A DNA stretch of 64,000 bases from Rugamonas aquatica (GCF_009380215.1 NZ_WHUG01000001.1:310001-374000), one strand, 5' to 3'. Positions 42,787 through 52,727 are shown, counted from the first letter of the stretch. Numbers and translations: made by a program. The notes: a model not told the origin generated them from the sequence alone.

Positions 42787-44037
42787 TTATTTTGCACCCT
42801 GCTTGGTGATTTCCGTCACTGTCAGTTGCATCTCCATGCCGGCGCTGTCGTCCTGGTTGAACTTGACGGTGGCGGGCTGGCCAAGCGCCACCAGCACGCC
42901 GGGTTTGCCGACCGGCTTGCCGCCGCGCGATACATTGCTGGCGATGTAGACCTGGCCGCCGTCGACCGGTTTCAGCGTGAACTCCGCCCGCCATTGCTGG
43001 GCGCCTTCGCCGACGCGCATCGCTGCCGGAGTGCCGCTGCGGGTGTGCAGGTGCGGCGAGATGGTGTCGCCGTTGACCTTCATCTGCATGGCGATATCGT
43101 ACAGCTGGCCTTCGGGGGCGCTGTTTTGCGCTGCCCATGCGGCCCAGCTGCCGGTTGTCATGGCGGCGGCGATCAGGGTGCTGCCGGCGATGCGCAGTGC
43201 TTGTGGCGTGGTGCGGTTCAGGTTCATGACTCTTTCCTTCAGTGGATGGTTGGACTGCCATTGACATGCGAACGGTGCATCGTTCGCGGATAACTGCGTT
43301 TTCAGCATGGCGTCGGCGTAGCTGCGGCGCGAGTTGGGATGGCGGCGCACGACTTCGGCGTCGCAAGCCAGTTCCTGGTCCGCGCGCATCAGGCGCTCGG
43401 CAATGTGGAGCAGGGGATTGAACCAGTTCAGACAGCGCAATGCGGCGCAGGCTGCGTTGGCCAGCGGGTCGTGGCGACGGGCGTGGGTGCGTTCGTGCGC
43501 CAGGATCAGCTGCCGTTCTTTTGCTGTGTAGCGCCGGTCGAAGTCGGACGGCACGATGATGAGTGGCCGCCACAGGCCCACCAGCGCGGGGCCGGCATGT
43601 GGCGATTCGGCATAGGCGATGCCGCCGCGCCGCGCCGCAGCGCCCATGCTGCGGACGTAGGCGCGTTGCCGGCTGATCTGCAGGGCGGCGGCCAGCAGCA
43701 CGCCGGCCATCCATGCCAGCACGATGAGGTATGCCTGTCCCGGCGATGCGGACGGCGATGCCAGGCTGGCGATGCCGGTCGTCAGCGGCTGCATGGCGGC
43801 GGCGGGCAGCACCAGCAGGCTGCCGGTGGGCGCCGCCGGCAGCAGGGCGGCCAGCGCGCACAAGGGCACGGCCAGCCACGCGGCGTAGGCGACGCCGGCG
43901 CCAAAGCAGCGTCGCAGCGGCAGGCGCAGCGCCATGACCGCGATGGCGGCGAGGCTCAGCGCACAACTCGCGCGCAGCAGCGGCGGCAGGACCGGCGACA
44001 GCAGCGCGGGCAGGGCGGTCCACAACTCACTTGCCAT
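42787..44037 (-). CDS. M56-family (BlaR1/MecR1-like) membrane metallopeptidase without penicillin-binding domain
   Basis: 416 aa. The N-terminal half has about four hydrophobic segments and the gluzincin motif HERTH at residues 181-185 in LAHERTHARRHD, with the downstream LMRADQELACDAEVV motif (third zinc ligand Glu). BlaR1/MecR1 cleave or trigger loss of the BlaI/MecI repressor after a signal. Here the ~150 residues after the last helix are a small beta-rich extracytoplasmic region, not a beta-lactam sensor domain, so the trigger is something else. It overlaps the upstream blaI-like gene by 11 bases. Confidence 0.88.
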   Translation of the reverse strand: MASELWTALPALLSPVLPPLLRASCALSLAAIAVMALRLPLRRCFGAGVAYAAWLAVPLCALAALLPAAPTGSLLVLPAAAMQPLTTGIASLASPSASPGQAYLIVLAWMAGVLLAAALQISRQRAYVRSMGAAARRGGIAYAESPHAGPALVGLWRPLIIVPSDFDRRYTAKERQLILAHERTHARRHDPLANAACAALRCLNWFNPLLHIAERLMRADQELACDAEVVRRHPNSRRSYADAMLKTQLSANDAPFACQWQSNHPLKERVMNLNRTTPQALRIAGSTLIAAAMTTGSWAAWAAQNSAPEGQLYDIAMQMKVNGDTISPHLHTRSGTPAAMRVGEGAQQWRAEFTLKPVDGGQVYIASNVSRGGKPVGKPGVLVALGQPATVKFNQDDSAGMEMQLTVTEITKQGAK

Positions 44038-44407
44038 CGTCGAGCTCTCCGATCAAACGCTTGAGTTCTTCCAGATCCGCCTTGCTCAGTTTGCGGTGGC
44101 GGCTGAAGTGCGCCACCAGCGGCGCGACGCGGCCGTCGAACAGCCGGTCCAGGAAGCCCTTGCTTTCGCTGTGCAGCCACTGCTCGCGCGTGATCGCGGC
44201 CGAGTACAGATAGCGCCGTCCGTCCTTCAGTACCTTGACGGCGTTCTTGCGCAGCAGCCGGTTGAGCAGCGTCTTGACGGTGGACTCCTGCCATGCGCGC
44301 TCGTCGCCGATCGCTGCGGCCACTTCCTCCGCGCTGCGCGGGCTGTGCGTCCACAGCGCTTCCATGACGACCGATTCGGCTTCGCTGATCTGCGGGATGG
44401 GTTTCAT
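44027..44407 (-). CDS. blaI: BlaI/MecI/CopY-family repressor
   Basis: Winged-helix repressor of 126 aa. The N-terminal DNA-binding domain contains PQISEAESVVMEALWTHSPR and the recognition region WQESTVKTLLNRLLRKNAVK. The C-terminal dimerisation part carries the proteolysis-prone stretch LFDGRVAPLVAHFSRHRKLS, then LEELKRLIGEL. It heads an operon with the M56 peptidase. Two TACAnnTGTA-type operators lie 12-49 bases upstream of its start, implying autoregulation. The symbol is family-level; there is no beta-lactamase nearby. Confidence 0.92.
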   Translation of the reverse strand: MKPIPQISEAESVVMEALWTHSPRSAEEVAAAIGDERAWQESTVKTLLNRLLRKNAVKVLKDGRRYLYSAAITREQWLHSESKGFLDRLFDGRVAPLVAHFSRHRKLSKADLEELKRLIGELDDGK

Positions 44408-44418
44408 CGTTCTTCCAT

Positions 44419-44456
44419 TTACATGTGTAATCGTTGCGCATGATTACAGTTGTAAT
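44419..44456. promoter_or_regulatory. Tandem BlaI-type operators
   Basis: TTACATGTGTAA (44419-44430) and ATTACAGTTGTAAT (44443-44456) both contain the TACAnnTGTA core of BlaI/MecI sites. Their centres are 25 bp apart. They lie between the divergent blaI-like gene (start 44407) and thpR (start 44485), so the repressor may also influence thpR and the SagB-like gene. Confidence 0.82.
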
Positions 44457-44484
44457 CGTAGCTGTCAAGCGCTAAACTGGCGGC

Positions 44485-45075
44485 ATGACACAACAGACCT
44501 TACTGCCGGGCTTTGAGCCCGAACCCGAACTGACGGACCGCATCTTCTTCGCGGTACTGCCGGATGCCGGCGCCATCGCCCGCATCAACACGCTGACCGC
44601 TGAGCTCAAGGCCGCGCATGGCATGCGCGGCCGCGCCATCGCCGACGCCCGCCTGCACGCGACGCTGTGCAACCTGGGCGATTTTCCCGGCATGCCGGAC
44701 AGCCTGGTGGCGCGCGCAGGCAAGGCCGCCGCTTTGGTGGCGGATGCAACGGCGCCTTTCGCCGTCAGCTTCGATACGGCGCAGACCTTCATCAACCGTT
44801 CGCGCAACCGGCCGTTCGTGCTGACCGGCGGCGACGGCGTGAGCGGGCTTGGCTCCCTGTATAAAAGTCTCGCGATGGCCTTGCTCAAGGCCGGCCTGCC
44901 CGGTAATCCGCCGAACTATACACCGCATCTCACACTGCTGTACGATGACGTGACGGCCCCGCCGCAGGCCGCCGGCCCCGTCGAATGGACGGTGCGCGAA
45001 CTGGTGCTGGTTCACAGCCATATCGGCCAGAACCTGCCATACACCGCGCTGTGTCGCTGGAGTTTGCAAGGCTAA
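44485..45075 (+). CDS. thpR: RNA 2',3'-cyclic phosphodiesterase (2'-5' RNA ligase family)
   Basis: Cytoplasmic 2H phosphoesterase of 196 aa. The two catalytic HxT/Sx motifs are HATL (His58) and HLTL (in NYTPHLTLLYDD, ~residue 150). The N-terminal RIFFAVLPD strand is the family start. Its physiological substrate in bacteria is unclear. It is divergent from the BlaI-type regulator across its operators and is followed 19 nt later by the SagB-like dehydrogenase gene, with which it may be co-transcribed. Confidence 0.9.
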   Translation: MTQQTLLPGFEPEPELTDRIFFAVLPDAGAIARINTLTAELKAAHGMRGRAIADARLHATLCNLGDFPGMPDSLVARAGKAAALVADATAPFAVSFDTAQTFINRSRNRPFVLTGGDGVSGLGSLYKSLAMALLKAGLPGNPPNYTPHLTLLYDDVTAPPQAAGPVEWTVRELVLVHSHIGQNLPYTALCRWSLQG

Positions 45076-45094
45076 CCTTTCAAGTGGGGCCACC

Positions 45095-46246
45095 ATGCTG
45101 ATCAGACGTTGTGCCGTTTTGTTCCTGGAACCCCGGGAAGACCTCGATATCGACTGGGCCGCGCTCTTCGCCGGCGATGCCGCGCTGGGCGCGAACATCC
45201 GCTGGATGGCGCTGGCCGCGCATCTGGGCGAGGAGGTCGAAGTCACGCTGGAAGAGATGGCGGCGCTGGGCGGCATCGGCCTGACGCTGTGGCAGGAACG
45301 CGACGACTGCGAACAGAAATTCGGCGCGGCGGCTATAGCCCGCCTGCTGCAAACCGGCCTGCTGATCGGCGACGACGACGATCACAACGCACACTTCCGC
45401 GTACGCGACGAGGTGCTGCGCTCGCAGAACTGGCGGCCGCTGTCGGCCACCGCGCACATGTTCAGCCGCTGGGGAGATATGCGGGTCGACAAGGGCATGC
45501 AGTTCCCCAGCTTCGAAGAACTGGTGGTCTCTTACGGCACGCCGCCCGGCCCGGCCATCGAACGCGCCGCGCCCGGCGACGCGGTGGCGCTGCCGGCTCC
45601 CGAACGCGCGCGCCTCGACGACACGCTGTTCCAACGCTACACCGGCCGCAATTTCGACGGCGCCGCCGTGCTGCCGCTGGCCACTGCTGCGCGCCTGTTG
45701 CAGCGGGCTTTTGGCGCGCAGGGCGAACGCGAAATGGCGCCCGGCGCCTTCGTGCTGAAGAAGCTCAGCCCCTCGGCGGGCGGCCTGCATCCGGTGGAAG
45801 CCTATGTGCTGGCGCAGCGCGTCGAAGGCGTCGCGCCGGGCCTGTACCACTATCATCCGGTACGCCACGTGCTGGAGCCGCTGGCGGCGATGGACACCAC
45901 GCAAACGGCGGAACTGGCGATGCGGATGGTGGCCGATCAGGATTGGTTTGTCGATGCGCCGATGATGGTGGTGCTGGCGGCGCGGGTGGAGCGCAACTTC
46001 TGGAAGTACCGCAATCACGCCAAGGCCTATCGCGCCTTGCTGCTCGACGCGGGCCACCTGTCGCAGACTTTTTATCTGCTGGCGACTGAAGCGGGGATGC
46101 CGGCCTTTGTGACGGCGGCGGTGAACGAGATCGATATCGAGCGGGTATTTGGGCTCGACCCATTGAAAGACATGGTGATCGCCGTATGCGGCTGCGGAAA
46201 GGCTTCCGGCGCGCAGGATACGGTGGAGATGCGCTACGAGCCTTAA
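45095..46246 (+). CDS. SagB-like putative peptide maturation dehydrogenase (nitroreductase fold)
   Basis: 383 aa. The first ~180 residues form an N-terminal domain, with MLIRRCAVLFLEPREDLDID at the start. The C-terminal ~200 residues are an FMN nitroreductase-like domain of SagB/McbC type. RYTGRNFDGAAVLPLATAAR matches the 'R.S.R.F....l....l..ll' opening, KLSPSAGGLHPVEAYVLAQR is the SagB hallmark, and YRALLLDAGHLSQTFYLLAT is the conserved helix. Related enzymes oxidise azolines or are predicted to mature small peptides. The stop overlaps by four bases (TTAA) the convergent gene for an NHLP-like peptide, its likely substrate. Confidence 0.85.
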   Translation: MLIRRCAVLFLEPREDLDIDWAALFAGDAALGANIRWMALAAHLGEEVEVTLEEMAALGGIGLTLWQERDDCEQKFGAAAIARLLQTGLLIGDDDDHNAHFRVRDEVLRSQNWRPLSATAHMFSRWGDMRVDKGMQFPSFEELVVSYGTPPGPAIERAAPGDAVALPAPERARLDDTLFQRYTGRNFDGAAVLPLATAARLLQRAFGAQGEREMAPGAFVLKKLSPSAGGLHPVEAYVLAQRVEGVAPGLYHYHPVRHVLEPLAAMDTTQTAELAMRMVADQDWFVDAPMMVVLAARVERNFWKYRNHAKAYRALLLDAGHLSQTFYLLATEAGMPAFVTAAVNEIDIERVFGLDPLKDMVIAVCGCGKASGAQDTVEMRYEP

Positions 46247-46497
46247 CGCTGGCCGGACAGGAAGAATGGAATCGCACCGGCGGCGTTTTCCAGCTTGCCT
46301 TTGATGGCGTGGCGGCTGGCGATGAATACTTCCTTCGCTGGCAGGCAGCGCAGGGCTGGGATCTTGTCGGCGGCGAGCTTGATGCCCAGGGTGCCCAGCG
46401 CCAGTTGTGGGTCGTTCAGGAAGCTTGCACGGAACGTGTCGTCGCCGGACAGTTTGGACAGCAGCAGATCGAGATCTTGTGGGGAATGCGTGGCCAT
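46243..46497 (-). CDS. Putative modified peptide precursor, nitrile-hydratase-leader-like (NHLP)
   Basis: 84 aa. The first ~50 residues resemble the NHLP leader (nitrile hydratase alpha-like): DLDLLLSKLSGDDTFRASFL, then NDPQLALGTLGIKLA. This is followed by a short segment with the single Cys in LRCLPAKEVFIASRHAIKGK and a hydrophobic tail AAGAIPFFLSGQR. The Cys-Leu...Lys-Glu segment resembles the 'putative modified peptide' family that accompanies SagB-like peptide maturation dehydrogenases. AAAGG lies 7 nt before the ATG at 46497. It converges on the SagB-like gene with a four-base stop overlap. No YcaO or lanthionine enzyme is nearby. Confidence 0.75.
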   Translation of the reverse strand: MATHSPQDLDLLLSKLSGDDTFRASFLNDPQLALGTLGIKLAADKIPALRCLPAKEVFIASRHAIKGKLENAAGAIPFFLSGQR

Positions 46498-46531
46498 GTC
46501 TTTACCTTTAGTGTGGGGGGATGGAAATTTC

Positions 46532-46545
46532 GCGTTTCGAAACGC
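46532..46545. promoter_or_regulatory. Perfect 14-bp palindrome upstream of the precursor gene
   Basis: GCGTTTCGAAACGC is a perfect palindrome 35 bp upstream of the peptide start and 86 bp downstream of the giant kinase stop. The size and location suit a dimeric regulator's operator. The regulator is unknown. Confidence 0.5.
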
Positions 46546-46630
46546 AACTTCATCGTAGGCTAAAGCGGCCACTATCTCAAGGTAAGCCGTGTAGATAGCA
46601 TCTTGCACCTGTTGCTGAACGGCATCAAAA

Positions 46631-49600
46631 TCAGGCCAGGGTCTCGGCCTCGCGTTCGGCCGCATCCTGGCGGGCGCTCTCCATCACCACGCTGAACGAT
46701 AGTACAAACGCCTGCAGCACATCGCCCGGCGCGGCAGGGTGTTCGCGCAGGTGTTCCTCCAGCGCGGTTGCCGATGCGTACAGTTCCGTTGCCGAGATGT
46801 TGCCGGCGGCGCCGCGTATCTTGTGCACCAGCTCGGCCGCTTGCGGGAAGTCGCCGGCGTCGATGGCTTGCTGAATCTGCTGCAAACTCGTATCGAAGTC
46901 CTTGGCGAACAGCGCCAGCAGCTGCGACAGCAGGCGGCTGTGGCCGCCCAGACGCTCCATGGCCGCCGGCATGTCGATGCCGCGCCGGGCCACGGCGGAG
47001 AAGGCGTTGGTGCTCGCGTAGCCCATCGCCGGCGCACCGCCAGCCTGCGCGCCGGCGTCTTCCGGCTGTCCCGGTCCCGGCTCGACCCACGTCGCCAGCA
47101 CGGCGTAAAGGGTGTCGGGGTCGATGGGCTTGGTGACGTAGTCGTTCATGTCCATCGCCAGGCAGCGCTCGCGGTAGCCGGCCACCGCGTGCGCGGTCAT
47201 GGCGATGATCGGCAGCCTGGCGCTGTCAGGGTCGGCGCGTATCAGGGCCGTGGCCTGGTAGCCGTCCATGTCCGGCATCTGGATGTCCATCAGCACCGCG
47301 TCGTAGCGGCCGGCGGCGGTCATGCGCGCCGCTTCCTCGCCGCTGCCGGCCAGGTCCACGCGCACGCCGGCCCGTTGCAGGATTTCGCTGGCGACCTGCT
47401 GGTTGATGCTGTTGTCGTCGACCACCAGCACATGGGCGCCGCGTATGCGCTGCACCGCCACCGACGGCGAGGCCACCAGCCTGACCGCAGGCTGGCTGCT
47501 TTCCAGGCCGAGCGCCGCCAGCACCACGCTGCGCAGCAGGTAGGGATTGGCCGGCTTGTCGAGGAAGGGCATCAGGCGGCTTTGCTCGCCCGTCTGGCGG
47601 CTATGCTCGCGCGCATAGGCGGTGGTCATCAGCACCGCCGGCACAGACGCCAGTTCGGCGTCGCTGGCGATGCGTTGCAGGGTTTCGATGCCGTCCAGGT
47701 CGGGCATGTCGGCGTCCATCATCAGGATGTCGTAGTCTTCCTGTTGCATCGCCGCCACCGCCGCCGCGCCCGAGGCCACGGCGCGCGTCTTCAGGCCCAG
47801 GCTCGCCAGCTGGATCTTCAGCATGTGGCGCACCGCTTCGCTGTCGTCCACCACCAGCACGCGCTTGCCCGGCACCGACGGCGGCAGCGGCGCCGCGCGC
47901 GGGGTCTGGTCGGCAGCCGGCTGCATGACGATGCTGAAGCTGAAGGCGCTGCCGACGCCAGGCTCGCTGTCGACGCGGATCACGCCGCCCATCTTGCGCA
48001 CCAGCTGCTGCGAGATCGCCAGTCCCAGGCCGGTGCCGCCGTACAGGCGCGTGGTGCTGGCGTCGGCCTGGGCGAAGGCCTGGAACAGGCGTACCTGCTG
48101 CTCTTCGCTGATCCCCAGGCCGCTGTCTTCGACGACGAAGCGCAGCGCGATGTAGCCGTCGGCAGGCACGGCGGCATGGAGGTCGCGCTCGACGCGCAGT
48201 TCGATGTGGCCGCGCGCGGTGAACTTGAGCGCGTTGCCGACCAGGTTGACCAGGATCTGGCTCAGGCGCAGCGGATCGCCCAGCAGGTTGGACGGCACGT
48301 CCGGCGCGGCCCAGATCACCAGCTCCAGCCCGCGCTCGGCGGCGCGCCAGGAGAACAGGTCGGCCAGCTGGCTCAGGGTGTCCGGCAGGTCGAAGGGCAG
48401 CGCCTCCAGTTCCAGCTTGCCCGATTCGATCTTGGAGAAGTCCAGCACGTCGTTGATGATCTCCAGCAGGCTCTGGCCCGCGCGGCCGATCTTGCGGAAG
48501 TAGTCCAGCGGCTGCGGTTGCAGGTCCAGGTGGGTGCCCAGGCCGGCGAAGCCGAGGATGGCGTTCATCGGCGTGCGGATTTCGTGGCTGATATTGGCCA
48601 GGAAGTCGCTCTTGGCGCGGGTGGCCGCTTCGGCGTTGGCGCGCGCCTGTTCCAGCAGCCGCAGCGCGCGCGCCTTCTGGTAGGCCGAGACGAAGGGTTC
48701 CTTCAGCGCCTTGAGCAGATCGAGATCGGTGGGCGCGAAGCTCGCCTGGTACTGGTAGTTCTCGAAGATCAGATAGCCTTCGACCTGGCCGTCGATCACC
48801 ACCCGCACCGCCAGCAGCGCGCAAACGTCGCCGGGCAGCGCATTGTGGTGGTGGACTTCGAAGATGTCGGGCGCGATCATGCAGTCGGCCGGCGCGTAGC
48901 GCAGTTCGGCCTGGCGCAGGTCGATGGTGTAGGCGTCGGCCGCCGTGTCGATGCGGCCCCAGGCCGCGCGCAGCGACAGCGTTTCGGTGCCGGCCTCGCG
49001 CACCAGCGCCACCGCCGAATCGATGCCCTTGATGACCGTCGATTCATGCAGGATGGTGTGCAGCAGCGCGTCGAAATCGAGCTGCTCGTTGATCGACTTG
49101 ACGATGGCGTTGAGTTTTTCCAGGTGCTGCGTGCGCGAATACACCAGTGCCTGCAGCGTCTCGCCCTTGTGGTGCAGCTGCCGCACGCGCCAGCGCACCA
49201 GGCCCCACGTCAGCAGGCAGGCGGCCAGGAAGTAGCCCAGCCACGCCCACCAGGTCTGGTGCCAGGCCGGCAGCACCACCACCCGCAGTTGCAGCTCGTC
49301 GGCGTTCCACAGGCCGTCGCGGTTGCTGCCGCGCAGGCGCAGGCGGTAGCTGCCGGGCGGCAGATGGTTGTAGGCGGCGATGCGGCGGCTGGCGTCGGCC
49401 TCCACCCAGCGCTGGTCGAAGCCTTCCAGCAGATGCGCGTAGCGGTTGCGCTGCGGCGCCGAGAAGTCCAGCGCGGCCAGCTCCACTTCGAAGCCCTGGT
49501 TCTCGGGCTTGAGCGTCAGCGTCTGGCCGTTGTCGCCGGCCAGTTGGGCGGGCGTGACCGCTTGCTGGTCCAGGCGCACCGCGCTGATGACCAGCGGCGG

Positions 49601-51658
49601 GCGGTAGCCCCAGTCGTTCAAGCGGCCCGGATACACCACCGCCATGCCGGAGGTGGCGCCGAACACCAGGTCGTGCTCCGCCGTCACGGTGCTGGAGCCG
49701 ATGAAGAAGGTGCGGAAGGCCAGGCCGTCGGCGCGGGTCAGCGCGCGCGCCTTGAGCGTGGCGGCGTCGATCACGGCGATGCTGTCGGCGGTGGCGGCCC
49801 AGATGCGGCCGACGGGATCGGCCTGCAGCGACATGATGGTGCCGGTCGCCAGGCCGGCGACGGAACCGACCCGTTCGAACTCCGGCTTGCCTTTCGCATC
49901 GCGGCCGGTCATGACGCAGATGCCGCCGCCATAGGTGCCTACCCACAGCCGGCCGCGCGTGTCGATCACCAGTGAGCTGATGATCGCCTCCGACAGCGCC
50001 GTCGACAGCGAGGGGTTGGCGCGGATATGTTCCACCTTGCCGGTTTCCGGATCCAGCCAGTTCAAGCCATTGCGGGTGGCGATCCATAGCGCGCCGTCGC
50101 CGTCGGGGACGACCGCGTGGATGCGGTTGTCGGTCAGGCCGCCGGCATCGGCCGTGCCCTGCACATAGCGGCGGACGGTGTTCGCCTGCGGGTCGTAGCG
50201 CAGCAGGCCGTCGAAACTGCCCAGCCATAGTTCACCTTTGCGCGCCAGGATGGTGCCGATGCGCGGATAGGCGCTGGCCTGCGGCAGCGGCACGCGGCGC
50301 ACGCTGCGTCCCTGGGCGCTGGTGCGGTAGAGGCCCAGCTGGGTGCCGACCCAGGCCTCGCCGGGACTGGCCTCGGCCAGCGCGAGCACCACCCGGTTGG
50401 GCAGCGCGCTGTCCGGGTGGGCCGGGTCGGGCCGCAGCACGGCGGAGCGGTCGCCGTTGGGGTGCACGATGTCGATCCCCTGGTCGGCCAGCGCGATCCA
50501 CACCTGGCCCCGATGATCCGTCATCAGCGCGGTGACGGAGGCTTCCTGCGCGCCTTGCGCGCCGAACACCGAATCGACGCTCTCGTTGTGCGGATCGTAG
50601 AAATCGACGCCGCGCTCGGTCGTCACCCAGATCATGCCGCTGCGGTCGCGCAGCAGGGCGGCGGCGCGGTCGTTACTGAGGCTGAACGGCACGGCCGCCT
50701 GGTGCTGTATGCGGTGGCCCTCGTTGCTGCCGCTGTGGTACTCGACCACGCCGCCGCCGTAGGTGCTGGCCCACCAGGTGCCGGGCGTGGACTCGATCAC
50801 CGCCAGCACCATATTGGCCTGGAGTCCGTTGACGCCCTTGATCTGCAGGATGCGGCCACGGTCGGCCAGGGCTTCGACCACGCCGATGCCGCTCTTGAGC
50901 GTGCCGAAGGCGATCTGGCCCAAGCTGTTCTCGCCCAGCGCCATGACGGTGTCGCTCCAGCCGAACTGGCCGTCGTCGGAGATGGCGAACGGCGTGATGG
51001 TGCCGCCTTCGCGCAGGCGCGACAGGCCGGTACCCGTACCTATCCACAGCGTGCCAGCGTGGTCCACCAGCAGTGCGCGCACCTGGTTGTCCGGCAGCCC
51101 GGGGTGGGTTTCGTGGGTGTAGCGGCGCAGCGTGCCTTGCACGGTGTCGTAGTATTTCAGGCCGGTCGGCGTGCCTATCCACAGGTTGCCCTTGGCGTCG
51201 CTGGCGATGGCGCTGACCTGGCCCTTGCTCAGTTCATCGTTGAGGCGCGTGAATTGTTCGCTGCGTTTGTCGAACATGGCGATGCCGGCTGCCGCCGTGC
51301 CCACCCACAGGCGTCCGCGCGTATCGACGTGCAGCACCTGGATAAAATCGCCGGGCAGCGAGGCGGGGGTGGTGGCGTCGTGGTGGAAGCTGCGCATATG
51401 GTAGCCGTCCCAGCGCGCCAGGCCGGTCTGGGTGCCGACCCAGATGTAGCCGTCGCCGTCCTGCGCCAACGCCATGCCGACCGGGTGCGGGAGCCCTTGT
51501 TCCAGGCCGAGATGCTCGAACAGCGGCGTGGCCAGCTTGTCCCAGCGCTCCGGCCCTGCGGCCGCCGCGCCGCACAGCATCGCGCATGCCGCCAACGCCG
51601 CGGATAACCAGCGGCGGAAGGCGAAGCAAGTTTGCGGAGTGGGGGCGGGGACGTTCAA
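46631..51658 (-). CDS. Giant hybrid sensor kinase: beta-propeller, Y_Y_Y, GAF-like, HisKA, HATPase, REC, REC, HPt
   Basis: About 1675 aa. A Sec signal ([20 protein letters not shown]) leads to a periplasmic region of ~15 propeller repeats of the type [15 protein letters not shown] and [12 protein letters not shown] (~50-710). A Y_Y_Y domain ([17 protein letters not shown]) and one transmembrane helix (~815-835) follow. Inside the cell come a GAF-like region, HisKA with His1025 ([14 protein letters not shown]), HATPase, two receivers ([22 protein letters not shown]) and an HPt ([13 protein letters not shown]). Unlike classical HTCS proteins it lacks a DNA-binding domain. I chose TTG 51658 because it starts a good signal peptide; ATG 51760 adds 34 odd residues. 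Ligand unknown, possibly a glycan. Confidence 0.9.
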   Translation of the reverse strand: MNVPAPTPQTCFAFRRWLSAALAACAMLCGAAAAGPERWDKLATPLFEHLGLEQGLPHPVGMALAQDGDGYIWVGTQTGLARWDGYHMRSFHHDATTPASLPGDFIQVLHVDTRGRLWVGTAAAGIAMFDKRSEQFTRLNDELSKGQVSAIASDAKGNLWIGTPTGLKYYDTVQGTLRRYTHETHPGLPDNQVRALLVDHAGTLWIGTGTGLSRLREGGTITPFAISDDGQFGWSDTVMALGENSLGQIAFGTLKSGIGVVEALADRGRILQIKGVNGLQANMVLAVIESTPGTWWASTYGGGVVEYHSGSNEGHRIQHQAAVPFSLSNDRAAALLRDRSGMIWVTTERGVDFYDPHNESVDSVFGAQGAQEASVTALMTDHRGQVWIALADQGIDIVHPNGDRSAVLRPDPAHPDSALPNRVVLALAEASPGEAWVGTQLGLYRTSAQGRSVRRVPLPQASAYPRIGTILARKGELWLGSFDGLLRYDPQANTVRRYVQGTADAGGLTDNRIHAVVPDGDGALWIATRNGLNWLDPETGKVEHIRANPSLSTALSEAIISSLVIDTRGRLWVGTYGGGICVMTGRDAKGKPEFERVGSVAGLATGTIMSLQADPVGRIWAATADSIAVIDAATLKARALTRADGLAFRTFFIGSSTVTAEHDLVFGATSGMAVVYPGRLNDWGYRPPLVISAVRLDQQAVTPAQLAGDNGQTLTLKPENQGFEVELAALDFSAPQRNRYAHLLEGFDQRWVEADASRRIAAYNHLPPGSYRLRLRGSNRDGLWNADELQLRVVVLPAWHQTWWAWLGYFLAACLLTWGLVRWRVRQLHHKGETLQALVYSRTQHLEKLNAIVKSINEQLDFDALLHTILHESTVIKGIDSAVALVREAGTETLSLRAAWGRIDTAADAYTIDLRQAELRYAPADCMIAPDIFEVHHHNALPGDVCALLAVRVVIDGQVEGYLIFENYQYQASFAPTDLDLLKALKEPFVSAYQKARALRLLEQARANAEAATRAKSDFLANISHEIRTPMNAILGFAGLGTHLDLQPQPLDYFRKIGRAGQSLLEIINDVLDFSKIESGKLELEALPFDLPDTLSQLADLFSWRAAERGLELVIWAAPDVPSNLLGDPLRLSQILVNLVGNALKFTARGHIELRVERDLHAAVPADGYIALRFVVEDSGLGISEEQQVRLFQAFAQADASTTRLYGGTGLGLAISQQLVRKMGGVIRVDSEPGVGSAFSFSIVMQPAADQTPRAAPLPPSVPGKRVLVVDDSEAVRHMLKIQLASLGLKTRAVASGAAAVAAMQQEDYDILMMDADMPDLDGIETLQRIASDAELASVPAVLMTTAYAREHSRQTGEQSRLMPFLDKPANPYLLRSVVLAALGLESSQPAVRLVASPSVAVQRIRGAHVLVVDDNSINQQVASEILQRAGVRVDLAGSGEEAARMTAAGRYDAVLMDIQMPDMDGYQATALIRADPDSARLPIIAMTAHAVAGYRERCLAMDMNDYVTKPIDPDTLYAVLATWVEPGPGQPEDAGAQAGGAPAMGYASTNAFSAVARRGIDMPAAMERLGGHSRLLSQLLALFAKDFDTSLQQIQQAIDAGDFPQAAELVHKIRGAAGNISATELYASATALEEHLREHPAAPGDVLQAFVLSFSVVMESARQDAAEREAETLA

Positions 51659-51776
51659 ATCGGGGCGCGCTCCAGGATGGTAGGTCCAGCATACGGAAAT
51701 GCCGACAGAAAGTCCATGCAAAGCAACGGGAATCTGGGTCTGCTTGTACAATCGCCACATGCATAAGGATAGCGAT

Positions 51777-52727
51777 ATGAAAACGGAAATACTGGTGCTG
51801 GCGGCCAGCCCGTCGGCGGATGTGATGGCGCAGCTGGAACAGGCGTTTCACTGCCACCACCTTTGGCGACAGCCCTGCGAGGCCCAGCCGGACTGGCTGG
51901 CCGCTGTGGCGCCGGGCATAAAAGGAGTTTTGACGACGGGGTCGATCGGCATCGGCCCGGCGCTGCTGGAGCAGTTGCCGAAGCTGGAAATCGTCGCCGT
52001 CAACGGCATCGGCACCGACGCGGTGGCGCTGGAAACGACGCGTGCGCGTGGCATTTTTGTTACCAACACTCCCGGTGTGCTGACCGGGGATGTGGCGGAT
52101 CTGGCGCTGACGCTGTTGTTGTCGTCTGCGCGCGGGCTGCCGTCGCTGGACCGCCTGGTGCGCAGCGGCGCATGGGAACACGGCCTGCCGCTGGCGCCGA
52201 CGCGGGCCTTGCGCGGCAAGGTGTGCGGGATATTCGGTTTCGGCCGCATCGGCCAGGCGGTGGCGGCGCGGGCGGCGGCCTTCGGCATGGCTATGCTGTA
52301 CTACCAGCCGCGCGCGGTGGATGGCGTGGCGGCCGGGCGCTGCGCCTCGCTGCTGGAACTGGCGCAGGCCAGCGACTATCTGGTGCTGTGCGCCCCGGGT
52401 GGCGAGGCCACGCGCCACGCGGTGAATGCGGAGGTGATGGCGGCGCTGGGGCCTCAGGGGACGCTGGTCAACGTGGCGCGCGGTTCGCTGGTGGATCAGG
52501 ATGCGTTGATCGCGGCCTTGCGCGACGGTGTGCTGGGCAAGGCGGCGCTGGACGTGTTCGACCACGAGCCGCATGTGCCGGCGGCGCTGCGTGAGCTGGA
52601 CAACGTGGTGCTGACGCCGCACGTCGGCAGCCTGACGGTGGAAACCCGCCAAGCGATGGGGCAACTTGTCGTGGACAACCTGCTCGCCCATTTCGGCGGC
52701 AGGCCGCTGCTGACGCCAGTGGCCTGA
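51777..52727 (+). CDS. D-isomer-specific 2-hydroxyacid dehydrogenase (GhrB/hydroxypyruvate reductase-like)
   Basis: 316-aa cytoplasmic NAD(P)-dependent enzyme reducing 2-keto acids such as glyoxylate or hydroxypyruvate. VCGIFGFGRIGQAVAARAAA is the nucleotide-binding motif. Catalytic Arg lies in NVARGSLVDQDAL, Glu in LDVFDHEPHVP, and His in LTPHVGSLTVETR, all intact. AAGGA sits 7 nt before the ATG at 51777, preferred over upstream in-frame ATGs. It is divergent from the giant kinase with a 118-bp gap. No substrate is fixed by context. Confidence 0.92.
   Translation: MKTEILVLAASPSADVMAQLEQAFHCHHLWRQPCEAQPDWLAAVAPGIKGVLTTGSIGIGPALLEQLPKLEIVAVNGIGTDAVALETTRARGIFVTNTPGVLTGDVADLALTLLLSSARGLPSLDRLVRSGAWEHGLPLAPTRALRGKVCGIFGFGRIGQAVAARAAAFGMAMLYYQPRAVDGVAAGRCASLLELAQASDYLVLCAPGGEATRHAVNAEVMAALGPQGTLVNVARGSLVDQDALIAALRDGVLGKAALDVFDHEPHVPAALRELDNVVLTPHVGSLTVETRQAMGQLVVDNLLAHFGGRPLLTPVA

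Noticed and set aside
46739..49975. 1078-aa plus-strand ORF inside the giant kinase gene
   Set aside because: Low-complexity Arg/His/Gln/Val composition and no domain. The minus strand encodes recognisable receiver, HATPase and HisKA domains over the same bases.
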